In this document: in pieces, positions 8,320 through 17,404 of the stretch
How positions within the stretch are numbered: the stretch's first letter is position 1
Layout of the letters: each line of letters begins with the position of its first letter
NCBI RefSeq assembly: GCF_027922165.1
Contig: NZ_BSFD01000011.1
Location: 475,936-539,935 of the forward strand
DNA length: 64,000 nucleotides
Direction: 5' to 3'
Source: Brevundimonas intermedia
GTDB taxonomy: Bacteria; Pseudomonadota; Alphaproteobacteria; Caulobacterales; Caulobacteraceae
Notes under the pieces: model-generated
Databases searched by the model: none
Told to the model about the DNA's origin: nothing
What the model saw: only the letters and a program-made list of their open reading frames with translations
Program-made: the position numbers and the translations under genes

Positions 8320-8619
8320 CTGGCGGACAATGCGGCGTCTGGCGCGCTTATCAGAATGTTGCCGCTGACGATCAATATGCGGGATCATCTGCGGCAGGAA
8401 AAGACAGGCGACCTGCCGGCGCCCCTGCCGAACATCGCTCGACAGCGTGACTTCCGCGTCGGTACGCTGGGCCTCTGGGGGCCGGATGATTTCGTGATCT
8501 ACTATCGCGACGGACAGGTTCCGTCGCCCGGCATCGCGATCCTGGGCCGGATAACCGGCGACGTCTCCATTCTCGATCGGCCAGGCCCTGTGACCGTAAC
8601 GGTTCGCCGCGCCCGATAG
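8308..8619 (+). CDS. Cyclophilin-like fold protein, probably N-terminally truncated
   Basis: The 103-residue frame begins at a TTG and resembles small bacterial cyclophilin-like proteins: MLPLTINMRDHLRQEKTGDL, then a GTLGLWGPDDFVIYYRDGQV strand pair and a C-terminal GDVSILDRPGPVTVTV. The intact neighbour at 8708 starts with a first beta strand and a turn before its ...DNETARDF segment. Here the equivalent D-N-A-A-S-G segment is only six residues from the start, and the preceding DNA reads as the RND remnant on the other strand. The first strand is therefore missing, and the gene may be non-functional. Confidence 0.55.
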   Translation: MNGELADNAASGALIRMLPLTINMRDHLRQEKTGDLPAPLPNIARQRDFRVGTLGLWGPDDFVIYYRDGQVPSPGIAILGRITGDVSILDRPGPVTVTVRRAR

Positions 8620-8707
8620 CGCGCCCCGCGCCCACGAAGCCCCATCATCGGAAATGCTCATGCTGACCGACACAGCCGCCGCGATCGGATCGCCTAGGGA
8701 GACCCTC

Positions 8708-9064
8708 ATGCGTATCAGGATCATCGCCGCCGACCGGACCCTCACCGCCGTGCTTGACGACAATGAAACGGCGCGCGACTTCGCTTCCCTCCTGCCTCTC
8801 ACGCTGACGCTCGAGGACTTCAACCGAACCGAAAAGATCGCGGACCTGCCCCGAAAGCTATCCACGGCCGGCGCCCCTCCAGGGGCCGATCCCAAGGTCG
8901 GCGACATCGCCTACTACGCGCCGTGGGGCAATCTCGCGCTCTTCTATCGAGACTTCTCCTACTCGCGAGACCTCGTCCGTCTCGGACGCCTCGAAGGCGA
9001 CCCCCAAGGATTAGCCGAGCTGGGCGCAGCGCCGGCACGGGTCGAGATCATCACCGAAGACTGA
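8708..9064 (+). CDS. Cyclophilin-like fold protein
   Basis: A 118-residue small soluble protein of the bacterial cyclophilin-like family: an initial strand ([19 protein letters not shown]), [21 protein letters not shown], the loop [21 protein letters not shown] and [12 protein letters not shown]. The biochemical role of the family is unclear; prolyl isomerase activity is not established for it. I start at the ATG at 8708 because an AGGGAG ribosome site lies 6 bases upstream and the family's first strand begins there; an in-frame ATG at 8654 adds an unlikely leader. It is paralogous to the frame at 8308 and precedes an SDR gene in the same direction. Confidence 0.75.
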   Translation: MRIRIIAADRTLTAVLDDNETARDFASLLPLTLTLEDFNRTEKIADLPRKLSTAGAPPGADPKVGDIAYYAPWGNLALFYRDFSYSRDLVRLGRLEGDPQGLAELGAAPARVEIITED

Positions 9065-9110
9065 CGAGCCGACAGTTCACCCTATCCTCCAGACAAGAAG
9101 GCAGATTCCA

Positions 9111-9857
9111 ATGACCGACAACATCACCGGCAAGACCATCATCATCACCGGCGCCTCCAGCGGAATGGGCGCCGCCACGGCCCGCCATCTCGCCGAGAAA
9201 GGCGCCGCCGTCGTGCTCGGCGCCCGCTGCACCGATCGCATCGACGCCCTGGCCGCCGAGATCACCGCTGCCGGCGGCAAGGCCATCGCCGTGGCGACGG
9301 ACGTAACGAAGCGGGAAGACCTTCAGCGGCTGGTCGATGCCGCGATCGCGACCTACGGCCGCATCGACGTGATCATCAACAACGCCGGCGTCATGCCCCT
9401 CTCGCCACTGGAGCGGGTCAAGGTCGACGAGTGGGACCAGATGATCGACGTCAATCTGAAGGGCGTGCTTTACGGCGTCGCCGCCGCTCTGCCGCCCATG
9501 ATCGCCCAGAAGTCGGGCCACATCATCAACGTGGCCTCGGTTGCGGGCCACAAGCTGTTCGGCGGCTCGGCCGTCTATTCCGCCACCAAGTTCGCAGTCC
9601 GCGCCCTCTCGGAAGGCCTGCGTCAGGAGATGGCGCCCCACAATATCCGCACCACCATCCTCTCGCCCGGCGCTGTGAAGACCGAGCTTCTCGACCACAT
9701 CAGCGAGAAGGACGTTCAGCAGGCCAACCAGGACTACGTCGGCCAGGTCGGCGTCCCGGCCGAAACCCTGGCCCGGCTGGTCGCTTTCGCCATCAACGAG
9801 CCCGAGGACGTCGGGATCAACGAGATCCTCTTCCGCCCCACCGCTCAGGAACTGTGA
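9111..9857 (+). CDS. SDR-family NAD(P)-dependent oxidoreductase
   Basis: A 248-residue classical short-chain dehydrogenase. The cofactor motif TGASSGMG sits at residues 14-21, NNAG at about 91-94, the catalytic Ser in NVASVAG and the catalytic Tyr-Lys in YSATK near 155-159, followed by the SPGAVKTEL substrate-loop region. The substrate cannot be told from sequence; SDRs of this subgroup are often annotated as oxidoreductases of small alcohols or ketones. It lies 46 bases after the cyclophilin-like gene, a pairing consistent with one transcript, and is followed by a strong hairpin. Confidence 0.9.
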   Translation: MTDNITGKTIIITGASSGMGAATARHLAEKGAAVVLGARCTDRIDALAAEITAAGGKAIAVATDVTKREDLQRLVDAAIATYGRIDVIINNAGVMPLSPLERVKVDEWDQMIDVNLKGVLYGVAAALPPMIAQKSGHIINVASVAGHKLFGGSAVYSATKFAVRALSEGLRQEMAPHNIRTTILSPGAVKTELLDHISEKDVQQANQDYVGQVGVPAETLARLVAFAINEPEDVGINEILFRPTAQEL

Positions 9858-9912
9858 TCGCGCCGCTTGTTCACGATGGGCGGAGAGGATGTCGGCGCGC
9901 GCAATCCTGACA

Positions 9913-9942
9913 GGACGACCTTCCGGGCTCGGAAGGTCGTCC
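9913..9942 (+). terminator. Hairpin after the SDR gene
   Basis: A perfect 13-base-pair inverted repeat, GGACGACCTTCCG and its complement, separated by a 4-base GGCT loop, lies 56 bases after the SDR stop. No run of T follows, so it may be a rho-assisted terminator or a transcript-end stabiliser rather than a textbook intrinsic terminator. Confidence 0.6.
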
Positions 9943-10321
9943 GCGCGCGAGAAACTGCCCGCTGAGACGCGATGGCCCGCCAACCGGCGCCCTTCCCGTT
10001 CCGGTCAGGCCTCCGTTGGGGGCTGCCGCAAGCCTCGCGAAGTCCGCCACACGCTTTCCTGCGCCCGCTTGGGCGGACGCCGCCGTCGCAATCCAACGCG
10101 CTGCGGTCTTTCCTGCGATCAAGCTCTGCGGCGCCCGTCGTTTGAGGGTTGATCGGCGTCGCCGCCGGGCAATCCTGAACGCCTTCGCAGCGCCGCCTCA
10201 AGGTTCGGCGCGGCGGATCGCCGGCGTGTTCAGGGCGTTCGTCCCAAACTCTTGTCCACGCCTCTTCCCGTCCGACCGTCGCGGCGTATAGGACGGTGGG
10301 GCGAACCAAGGAGGGGCTGGA
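9943..10321. other. Intergenic stretch before the molybdenum island, no gene recognised
   Basis: About 380 bases between the hairpin and the ModE-like gene. Open frames exist on both strands but show no family I recognise. The 3' part presumably holds the promoter of the ModE-like gene, whose ribosome site (AAGGAGGGG) is at about 10309-10317. Confidence 0.45.
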
Positions 10322-10705
10322 ATGCTGGCGCGTGCGGGACCGGTGAAACTTCGGCTTCAGGTCATGAGCGCCGAGACCGGCGCCATGGGCCCGGGCAAGG
10401 CCGCCGTCCTGGAGGCGATCCGGACCCATGGGTCGATCTCGGGCGCCGGCCGCGCACTGGGCATGAGCTACAAGCGCTGTTGGGCCCTGGTGGACGAAAT
10501 GAATCGCTGCTGGCGGCGGCCGCTGGTCACCGCTGTCCGCGGCGGCGCAGCCCAGGGCGCTCACCTCACGCAAGAGGGCGTCCTGGTGCTCGCGGCCTTT
10601 CGCGCGCTTGAGCAGCGCCTGACCGCTGTAACCCTCGACGATCCCGCCTATGCGGCTCTCGTCGACAATCTTCGTGACACCCCGCTGGCGTCGGCAACGC
10701 CCTGA
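10322..10705 (+). CDS. ModE-type molybdate-responsive regulator, DNA-binding domain only
   Basis: A 127-residue winged helix-turn-helix protein of the ModE N-terminal (LysR-like HTH) family: PGKAAVLEAIRTHGSISGAGRALGMSYKRCWALVDEMNR is the typical first domain, followed by GGAAQGAHLTQEG in the wing. Full ModE (about 260 residues) carries two C-terminal TOBE/Mop domains that bind molybdate; here the protein ends about 25 residues after the wing. It may sense through another partner or work as a simple repressor. Its place at the head of a molybdenum gene island supports the assignment. A near-perfect ribosome site precedes the ATG. Confidence 0.82.
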   Translation: MLARAGPVKLRLQVMSAETGAMGPGKAAVLEAIRTHGSISGAGRALGMSYKRCWALVDEMNRCWRRPLVTAVRGGAAQGAHLTQEGVLVLAAFRALEQRLTAVTLDDPAYAALVDNLRDTPLASATP

Positions 10706-10841
10706 CGTCAATTCGACTATCGCTTCATGGGCGGCGGACGCCGATGTATATGGAACGCTACAACGGATCCTCAGGCCGATCCGGGCGGCGATCTTGTCGT
10801 CGTGCCCGGCGTCTTTGACGGACTCTGCCGCAGGATGAACG

Positions 10842-11756
10842 ATGACGGATTGGTACACAGCCGGACTTGAGGACGACATGCGGCCGCGCATGTTCGCGGC
10901 GGCTGACCGCAGCGAGGCGTTCGCTCTGGTCACCATCACCGCGGCCGAGGGCGGCGGACCGCGTGGCGTCGGCGCCCAGATGGTGGTCACCCGCAATGAT
11001 ATGGGCGGATTCCTGTCCGGCGGCTGCATTGAAGCCGACGTCGCCCTGCACGGCCGGGACGTGCTGGCGAGCGGTCAGTCGAAACGCCTCGTCTATGGAC
11101 GCGGCAGTCCCTATGTCGACACCCGCCTGCCCTGCGGAGGCCGGCTGGACCTGCTGGTGGAGGCTGTCCTCCCCGACGATCCCGCCCTCGCCGCGCTCCG
11201 CAGCGCGCACGAAGCGCGCCGCCTCGTCACCCTGATTTCCGACGGCGAACGGCGCACGGTCGTCGATGGGCCGACCGACCATCCCGATCGGCTGCGCGAC
11301 TACGCCCCGACGCAGCGGCTGGTCGTGATCGGCTCCGACGCCTTCGCCCTGGCCATGGCCTCGGCGGGCCACGCGCAGGGCTGGCGCGTCACCCTGGTTC
11401 GCCCCAAGGGCCCCGAGGCCCCCCCGCCCCTGGCCATCGACTATCGCCGCGACGATCCCGGCGCGGCCTTGGACGCTCTACGCCTGGACCGGTGGACCGC
11501 CGTCGCCATCGCCACTCACGACGCCGATCTTGACCATGAAGCCCTTGTGACGGCGCTCGGTTGTGACACCGGCTATGTCGGCGTGCTCGGGGCGCGGCGA
11601 CGCCTGCCCGAACGCCTGGCCCGGCTTGAAGCGGCCGGGGTCTCGACCGACGACCTGAAGCGGCTGCATGCCCCCATCGGTCTGAAGATCGCCGCGCGGG
11701 CGCCACACGAGGTCGCTGCGGCCGTCATCGGCGAAATCATCGGCTCGCGGGCGTGA
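10842..11756 (+). CDS. XdhC/PaoD-family molybdenum cofactor insertion protein
   Basis: XdhC-family proteins bind molybdenum cofactor, promote its sulfuration and insert it into xanthine dehydrogenase-family enzymes. The 304-residue product has the N-terminal XdhC domain (VTITAAEGGGPRGVGAQMVV, GFLSGGCIEADVALHG, and LPCGGRLDLLVEAV with the conserved GGC and CGG motifs) and a C-terminal Rossmann-like domain (QRLVVIGSDAFALAMA, then AVAIATHDADLDHEAL and GYVGVLGARRRLPERL). It ends by overlapping the next gene, and is the likely chaperone for the PaoABC-type enzyme encoded convergently just downstream (a PaoD role). Confidence 0.9.
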   Translation: MTDWYTAGLEDDMRPRMFAAADRSEAFALVTITAAEGGGPRGVGAQMVVTRNDMGGFLSGGCIEADVALHGRDVLASGQSKRLVYGRGSPYVDTRLPCGGRLDLLVEAVLPDDPALAALRSAHEARRLVTLISDGERRTVVDGPTDHPDRLRDYAPTQRLVVIGSDAFALAMASAGHAQGWRVTLVRPKGPEAPPPLAIDYRRDDPGAALDALRLDRWTAVAIATHDADLDHEALVTALGCDTGYVGVLGARRRLPERLARLEAAGVSTDDLKRLHAPIGLKIAARAPHEVAAAVIGEIIGSRA

Positions 11757-12337
11757 CCCGGCATGCGCTGGTCCTGGCCGGAGGGGCGGGCCGACGGTTC
11801 GGCGGCGGAAAGCTCCTGGCCGACTGGCGCGGTCGGCCGCTGATCGTCTGGTCGGTCGAGACCGCGCTCGCGGCGGCCGTCGACGACGTCGTCGTGGTGG
11901 TCGGATGCCGGGCGGATGAGGTCCGCGCCGCGATTGGGGCCCGAACCGACCCCCGATTGCGCCTTGTCCAAGCGCCTGACTGGGCGGAGGGTCTATCCGC
12001 CTCCCTTAGGGCCGGCGTCGCCGCCCTTCCCCATGATGCCGGAAGTCTGGCGATCTTCCTGGGAGACATGCCGCTGGTCGACCCGGCCTCCGCCGCCCCT
12101 CTGTTCGAAGCCGTCGAGGCCGGCGCCGTCGCGGCGCGGCTCGACCATACCGAGGGGCCGGCTCATCCCGTCGTTTTTGGACGAGCGCTCTTTGCGGACC
12201 TTTTGCAGACGCGCGGTGATCGGGGCGCGCGCGCCTTGCTCGCGGGCCGCGGCGACGTCGCCGCCTTTGGAACCACGGACGACAGGGCGATCTTCGACGT
12301 CGACCACCCCGAGGATCTGGCGCGCGCGCTGGAATGA
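11753..12337 (+). CDS. MobA/MocA-like molybdenum cofactor nucleotidyltransferase
   Basis: The 194-residue product is a MobA-type NTP transferase: the nucleotide-binding LVLAGGAGRRFGGGKLLADW at the N-terminus, LAIFLGDMPLVDP with the metal-binding Asp, EGPAHPVVFGRALF, and a closing FDVDHPEDLARALE. Next to xdhC it most likely acts as MocA, adding CMP to molybdopterin to make the MCD form that aldehyde oxidoreductases and xanthine dehydrogenases use, rather than as guanylyltransferase MobA. It starts with GTG and overlaps xdhC by 4 bases, a coupled pair. Confidence 0.87.
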   Translation: MTRHALVLAGGAGRRFGGGKLLADWRGRPLIVWSVETALAAAVDDVVVVVGCRADEVRAAIGARTDPRLRLVQAPDWAEGLSASLRAGVAALPHDAGSLAIFLGDMPLVDPASAAPLFEAVEAGAVAARLDHTEGPAHPVVFGRALFADLLQTRGDRGARALLAGRGDVAAFGTTDDRAIFDVDHPEDLARALE

Positions 12338-12417
12338 CGAGGGCCTTCACCCTGCGCGACTATCCGGACGATTACCCTCGCCCGTCCGGCTCTGTCTCCC
12401 AGCGCGCCGGCCAGCCG

Positions 12418-14613
12418 TCAGGCGATCGCCGGGAGCCGGTCCAGATACTTGTCCAGCGTCAACGGGTAATCCCGGATACGGACCCCGGTGGCGTTGTAGA
12501 CCGCGTTGGCGACCGCCGCCCCGACTCCGCAAAGTCCGAGCTCCCCGATCCCCTTGGCCTTCATCGGCGAGGACTTGTCATCCACCTCATCGAGGAAGAT
12601 GACGTCCTGGTGCGGGATGTCGGCGTGGACCGGCACCTCGTAGCCGGCCAGGTCGTGGTTGACGAAGAAGCCGTGCCGCGTATCGACCGCAAGCTCCTCC
12701 ATCAGGGCTCCGCCGACGCCCATCGTCATGGCGCCGATGACCTGGCTGCGCGCTGTCTTCGGGTTCAGGATGCGTCCGGCTGCGCAGACGGCCAGCATAC
12801 GCCGAATCCGGGTCTCGCCCGTGAAGCTGTCGACCGCGACCTCCACGAAATGGCCTGCGAAAGTCGATTGCTGGAACTTTTCGCCCAGGTTCCCGAATTC
12901 GATGAAGTCCTCGGCGACCAGCGGTCCGTTCGACGCCAGCGACGCCAGGGTGACATTGCGTCGTCCCGCGCGGACCCGCCCGCCGGTGAAGCTGGCGTCG
13001 GCGGGGTAGCCGAGCGTCTGGACGATCTGTTCGCGCAGTTTCATGCAGGCGGCATAGACGCCGGCGGTCGAACTGTTGGCCCCCCATTGTCCGCCCGAGC
13101 CCGCGGCGGCCGGGAAGTCAGAGTCGCCCAGCTTGACCACGACCCGCTCGACGGGAATCCCGAGGGTTTCGGCCGCCGTCTGGGCGATGATCGTATAGGT
13201 CCCCGTGCCGATGTCGGTCATGTCGGTCTCGACGGTCACGACGCCCTGGCCGTCAAGACGAACACGCGCGCCTGACTTCATGACGATATTGTTGCGGAAG
13301 CCCGCCGCCATGCCCAGACCGATCAGCCAGCGGCCATCGCGAACGCTGGCCGGCGTCGGATTGCGACGCGACCAGCCGAACCGCTCGGCGCCGGTCCGCA
13401 GACAGGCGACGAACTGTCGGGTCGAGAAGGGCCGCTCCGGCTTTTCGGGGTCGACCTGGGTGTCGTTGAGCACCCGGAACTCGACCGGGTCCATATTCAG
13501 CTTCTCGGCCATCTCGTCCATGGCGATCTCGAGCGCCATCAGGCCGGGCGCCTCGCCCGGCGCCCGCATGGCGTTGCCCTCGGGCAGATCGAGGACCGCC
13601 AGCTTCTGGGATGTCATGCGGTTGGCGCCGGCATAGAGCAGTTTCGTCTGCTGGGTGGCGACTTCAGTGGAACCGCCCTCCAAATCGCCGTTCCAGCTTT
13701 CATGGCCGATCGCGGTGATACGGCCATCGCGCGCGGCGCCGATGCGGATGCGCTGGATGGTCGCCGGGCGGTGGGTGGTGTTGTTGATCACCAGCGGACG
13801 CTGCAGCGCCACCTTGACGGGCCGGCCGCTGGCCTTGGACGCCAGGGCCGCCATGACGGCGTCGGACCGGATGAACAGCTTGCCGCCGAAACCGCCGCCG
13901 ATATAGGGCGAGTCCAGCCGCACGTTCTCGGGCGGGATGCCGAAGGTCCGGGCGATGTCGCCCTTGCTCCAGGCGATCATCTGGTTGGACGTCCACAGGG
14001 TGAGCTTGTCGCCTTCCCACGACGCCAGGGTGGCGTGCGGCTCCATCATGGCGTGGCTTTGATCCGGCGTCGAATAGGTCTCGTCCAGCGTCACCGGCGC
14101 GGACGCGAAAGCGCCCGCGAAATCGCCGGTCGAAGACTGTTCAGGTCCGCCCTTGGGGTCGCCTGCGCCGGCCTTGGCCTCCGCCAGATCGAAGGCGCCC
14201 TTGGCCTTCACATAGTCGACCTCCACCAACTGGGCGGCGGACCGCGCCTGTTCGAAGGTCTCAGCCACGACGACGGCGACGGCCTGGTGATAATGCTGGA
14301 TCTCGGGCCCGCCCAGCAGTTTGGCGGTGTTGAAATTGCCCTTGCCGACGGTCCCCGCATTCTCTGCGGTGACCACGGCCAGGACCCCCGGCGCCGAACG
14401 GGCGCGATCGGTGCGCAGCCGCCGGATCCGTCCCTTGGCGATCGTCGAACCCAAGATATAGCCATAGGCTGGTCGCGCCTGAACGTCGTGACGCTCATAG
14501 GCGTAGAGGGCCTGCCCCGTGGTCTTGAGGGGGCCGTCGATCCGGTCGATCGGCTTGCCCACGACCTTCAACTGGTCGATTGCGTTCTGGCCCGCCGGCT
14601 GGTCGAACTTCAT
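12418..14613 (-). CDS. paoC: Aldehyde oxidoreductase molybdopterin-binding subunit (PaoC-like)
   Basis: The 731-residue large subunit of a xanthine oxidase-family enzyme, closest in form to periplasmic PaoC/YagR. Visible landmarks are the GKPIDRIDGPLKTTGQALYAYE start, YIGGGFGGKLF, MRAPGEAPGLMALE, the cofactor-binding GQWGANSSTAGVYAAC region and the C-terminal KGIGELGLCGVGAAVANA, whose Glu in GELG is the expected base catalyst. It would oxidise aldehydes to acids using electrons passed through PaoB (FAD) and PaoA (2Fe-2S). It follows paoB by 4 bases on the minus strand and converges with the MocA-like gene. Confidence 0.92.
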   Translation of the reverse strand: MKFDQPAGQNAIDQLKVVGKPIDRIDGPLKTTGQALYAYERHDVQARPAYGYILGSTIAKGRIRRLRTDRARSAPGVLAVVTAENAGTVGKGNFNTAKLLGGPEIQHYHQAVAVVVAETFEQARSAAQLVEVDYVKAKGAFDLAEAKAGAGDPKGGPEQSSTGDFAGAFASAPVTLDETYSTPDQSHAMMEPHATLASWEGDKLTLWTSNQMIAWSKGDIARTFGIPPENVRLDSPYIGGGFGGKLFIRSDAVMAALASKASGRPVKVALQRPLVINNTTHRPATIQRIRIGAARDGRITAIGHESWNGDLEGGSTEVATQQTKLLYAGANRMTSQKLAVLDLPEGNAMRAPGEAPGLMALEIAMDEMAEKLNMDPVEFRVLNDTQVDPEKPERPFSTRQFVACLRTGAERFGWSRRNPTPASVRDGRWLIGLGMAAGFRNNIVMKSGARVRLDGQGVVTVETDMTDIGTGTYTIIAQTAAETLGIPVERVVVKLGDSDFPAAAGSGGQWGANSSTAGVYAACMKLREQIVQTLGYPADASFTGGRVRAGRRNVTLASLASNGPLVAEDFIEFGNLGEKFQQSTFAGHFVEVAVDSFTGETRIRRMLAVCAAGRILNPKTARSQVIGAMTMGVGGALMEELAVDTRHGFFVNHDLAGYEVPVHADIPHQDVIFLDEVDDKSSPMKAKGIGELGLCGVGAAVANAVYNATGVRIRDYPLTLDKYLDRLPAIA

Positions 14614-14617
14614 AGCC

Positions 14618-15568
14618 CTATCCTCTCGCGTCGCTGATGACGGCGGCGAGCGTCCGCTCCGCCAGGGTCACCTTGAAGGCGTTCTCATGCGTCGGCCGGG
14701 CGCCGGCCAGGGCGATCGCCGCCACCGCCTTGGCCCCTTGGGGCAGGGCCGCCTCGGCCGCCTCGACCCGCCAGGGCTTGTGGGCCAGGCCGCCGAACGC
14801 GACCCGACCGGTCCCGTCCCGCTGAAGGACGGCGGCCACCGAGACCACCGCGAAGGCGTAGGAGGCCCGGTCGCGGACCTTGCGGTAGACGTGGGTCCCG
14901 CCGATCGGGCGCGGCAGGGTCACCGCCGTGATCAGATCCCCGGGCGGCAAAACGGTGTCGATGTGCGGCCGATCCTCCGGAAGGCGGTGGAACTCGGCCA
15001 TCGGGATGGCCCGCGTTTCGCCGGCCGCATTCACCGTCTCCACCTGAGCGTCCAGAACCCGCATGGCGACGGCCATGTCGCTGGGGTGGGTGGCGATACA
15101 GTGGTCGCTGACGCCGATCACCGCCAGCTGGCGGCTGAAGCCGCCGATCGCCGCGCAACCCGAACCGGGCTCGCGCTTGTTGCAGGCCTGGGCGGTGTCG
15201 TAAAAATAGGGACAGCGCGTCCGCTGCAGCAGGTTGCCGCCGGTCGTCGCCTTGTTCCTCAACTGCCCGGACGCCCCGGCTAGGAGGGCGCGGCTGAGGA
15301 CGCCGTAGTCGCGCCGGACGCGGGCGTCGCCCGCGAGATCAGAGTTGGAGACGAGGGCGCCGATGCGAAGCCCTCCCTCCGGCGTCTCTTCGATCCTGTC
15401 CAGCCCGAGCGGGCCGACATCGATGAGGTGTGCAGGCGTCTCGATCTGAAGCTTCATCAGGTCCAGAAGATTGGTGCCGCCGGCGATGAATTTGGCGCCG
15501 GGCCTGGCCCGCGCCGCCAAGGCGGCGGCCGCTGGCGTCGTTGCGCGCTCGTAGGAGAAGGGCCTCAT
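14618..15568 (-). CDS. paoB: Aldehyde oxidoreductase FAD-binding subunit (PaoB-like)
   Basis: The 316-residue product is the FAD subunit of a molybdenum hydroxylase. The FAD loop reads [14 protein letters not shown] (residues about 26-39), followed by [29 protein letters not shown] and, distinctive for PaoB, a Cys cluster ([20 protein letters not shown] then C) that binds an extra 4Fe-4S cluster in E. coli PaoB. The C-terminal CO dehydrogenase flavoprotein domain follows ([18 protein letters not shown]). It overlaps paoA by 4 bases. Confidence 0.92.
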   Translation of the reverse strand: MRPFSYERATTPAAAALAARARPGAKFIAGGTNLLDLMKLQIETPAHLIDVGPLGLDRIEETPEGGLRIGALVSNSDLAGDARVRRDYGVLSRALLAGASGQLRNKATTGGNLLQRTRCPYFYDTAQACNKREPGSGCAAIGGFSRQLAVIGVSDHCIATHPSDMAVAMRVLDAQVETVNAAGETRAIPMAEFHRLPEDRPHIDTVLPPGDLITAVTLPRPIGGTHVYRKVRDRASYAFAVVSVAAVLQRDGTGRVAFGGLAHKPWRVEAAEAALPQGAKAVAAIALAGARPTHENAFKVTLAERTLAAVISDARG

Positions 15569-16194
15569 GCGCGGGCTCCTGCGACTTCGGCCATGGCCTC
15601 GGCGATGTTGGAATAGGCCCCGCAGCGGCAGATGTTGCCGCTCATCCGTTCGCGCATTTCCTCGTTGGTCGCTCGGGGACGGTCGGTCAGGCTGGCGGAA
15701 ACATGACTGGGCAGACCCTGACGGATTTCATCGAGCACCGCGACCGCCGAACAGATCTGACCCGGCGTGCAGTAACCGCACTGATAACCGTCATGCTTGA
15801 TGAAGGCGGCCTGCATCGGATGCAGGTCGTCCGGCGTGCCGAGCCCCTCGATCGTCGTCACCTTGGCCCCTTCGTGCATCACCGCCAGGCTGAGACAGGA
15901 ATTGATGCGCTGGCCATCGACGATGACGGTGCAGGCGCCGCACTGGCCGTGATCGCAGCCCTTCTTGGTTCCCGTCAGATTCAGATGCTCGCGCAACGCA
16001 TCCAACAGGGTCGTACGGGTGTCGAGCTCCAGCGTCCGGTCGGCGCCGTTGATCTCGAAACTCACGGCCATCTGCGTCGGCGCCGTATCCGGCGGAGGCG
16101 TCTGAGCCTCGGCGGGCGACACCGTCGCCAGCGCGGCGCTCGCGCCGCCCACCATCAGCACGCCTCTACGAGAGAGTTCAAGTTCGCCGGCCAT
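15565..16194 (-). CDS. paoA: Aldehyde oxidoreductase 2Fe-2S subunit with Tat signal (PaoA-like)
   Basis: The 209-residue product carries a Tat signal ([18 protein letters not shown], cleavage probably after AEA) and two 2Fe-2S domains: the plant-ferredoxin type [21 protein letters not shown] and the C-terminal type with [12 protein letters not shown] and [11 protein letters not shown]. The Tat signal on this small subunit is thought to carry the folded three-subunit complex to the periplasm, as in E. coli PaoABC. It is the promoter-proximal gene of a paoA-paoB-paoC unit and is divergent from a LysR regulator. Confidence 0.93.
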   Translation of the reverse strand: MAGELELSRRGVLMVGGASAALATVSPAEAQTPPPDTAPTQMAVSFEINGADRTLELDTRTTLLDALREHLNLTGTKKGCDHGQCGACTVIVDGQRINSCLSLAVMHEGAKVTTIEGLGTPDDLHPMQAAFIKHDGYQCGYCTPGQICSAVAVLDEIRQGLPSHVSASLTDRPRATNEEMRERMSGNICRCGAYSNIAEAMAEVAGARA

Positions 16195-16277
16195 CGGGGC
16201 CTCCGTGGTTGCCTGTCGCCGGCAGGGTCTGATCTAACCTGCAGCAAATGATCCATTACAGTAGGGCAATACGAACC

Positions 16278-16291
16278 GAACGGATACGTTC
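16278..16291. promoter_or_regulatory. Palindrome in the paoA/LysR divergent promoter region
   Basis: The 295-base region between paoA and the LysR gene is clearly more AT-rich than the surrounding genes. It contains the exact inverted repeat GAACG-GATA-CGTTC, about 85 bases before the paoA start, and at 16345-16352 the octamer CGATATAT, which resembles half of a ModE box (CGNTATAT). Either could be the binding site of the divergent LysR regulator or of the ModE-like protein; both are inferences. Confidence 0.35.
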
Positions 16292-16489
16292 CGGCGATGA
16301 GCCAGACTACACGGCGCGATGACTTGTGCTCAACTCCGCCAGACCGATATATCCTGACAACTACAACGTACATTGCTTTGATTCTACCGCGAACAGTTAT
16401 CAATAGCGACGAGATCCGCCCCGTCCCAGCCGCTTTCCAACGAGACATTGGCCTGTGATCCGAACGACACGAGGTGCTAGAGGTCGTCC

Positions 16490-17398
16490 ATGCAACTGCG
16501 CCGCTCCGACTTCGCCGATCTGACTTACTTTCTGGAAATCGCCCGCCAGCGCAGCTTCCGACGGGCCGGCGTCGCGCTCGGAGTCGGCGCCTCGGCGCTG
16601 AGCCATTCGATGCGGGGGCTGGAAGAGCGGCTAGGGGTTCGGCTGCTGAATCGCTCGAACCGCAGCGTGACCCTGACGGCCGCCGGAGAGGCGCTTCAGT
16701 CCGCTATCGGTGAACCCTATGACGCGATCGGCCGGGCCGTGGACGTCCTGAATCTCTACCGAGAGGCCCCGATGGGCCGCGTTCGCCTCAGCGTGCCCAG
16801 CGACGCCGCCGAATATCTGATAGCGCCCGTGATTGGGACCTTTCTTGAGCGCTACCCCGACGTCGAGATCGAGATCTCCGTCAACAACCGCATGATCGAC
16901 GTCGTCGAAGCCGGCTTCGACGCGGGCATCCGCTATGGCGGCACAGTGCCTGAGGACATGGTCGCGCAACGGCTGTCCGCTGATATCCGCTGGATGATCG
17001 TGGCGGCTCCCGCCTATCTGGAACGACGCGGTGCGCCGTCCGTCCCGCAAGACTTGGAGGACCACGATTGCATCCGCATTCGGATCGGCGACGACCGTAT
17101 TTATCGCTGGGAGTTCGAGCGGGGCGAAGAGCGGATCGAAATCGAAGCGCCGGGCGCCCTGCTGATTGATAACGGCCTGATTGGCCTAGCGGCCGCCAGG
17201 CAGGGCGCGGGCCTGATCTATGTCGCCGAACCGATGGTCCGGGCCGACCTCGCATCCGGCACGCTGGCGACCGTTCTGGACGACTGGAGCCCGACCAGTC
17301 CTGGCTATCAAATCTACTATTCAAGCCGGCGTCAGATGCCCAATGCCTTGCGCCTTTTCATCGATCTGGTCCGGGAAATGCGTCCGCTCGGGCTCTGA
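16490..17398 (+). CDS. LysR-family transcriptional regulator
   Basis: A 302-residue LysR regulator: an N-terminal HTH (FADLTYFLEIARQRSFRRAG, ...LGVGASALSHSMRGLEERLG..., RLLNRSNRSVTLTAAGE) and a substrate-binding domain with GRVRLSVPSDAAEYLIAPVI and VEAGFDAGIRYG. The subgroup resembles regulators often found next to oxidoreductase genes. It is divergent from paoABC and probably controls it in response to an aldehyde or a related compound. An AGAGGT ribosome site lies 6 bases before the ATG. It converges with modC, 6 bases apart. Confidence 0.9.
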   Translation: MQLRRSDFADLTYFLEIARQRSFRRAGVALGVGASALSHSMRGLEERLGVRLLNRSNRSVTLTAAGEALQSAIGEPYDAIGRAVDVLNLYREAPMGRVRLSVPSDAAEYLIAPVIGTFLERYPDVEIEISVNNRMIDVVEAGFDAGIRYGGTVPEDMVAQRLSADIRWMIVAAPAYLERRGAPSVPQDLEDHDCIRIRIGDDRIYRWEFERGEERIEIEAPGALLIDNGLIGLAAARQGAGLIYVAEPMVRADLASGTLATVLDDWSPTSPGYQIYYSSRRQMPNALRLFIDLVREMRPLGL

Positions 17399-17404
17399 TC
17401 CTCG

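Noticed and set aside
9943..10321. A reverse-strand peptide near 9871-10122 with a faint UbiK-like stretch (RVADFARLAAAPNGGLTGTG).
   Set aside because: The similarity is short and lies in an Arg/Ala-rich frame typical of antisense GC-rich DNA; no start signal or conserved flanks support a gene.
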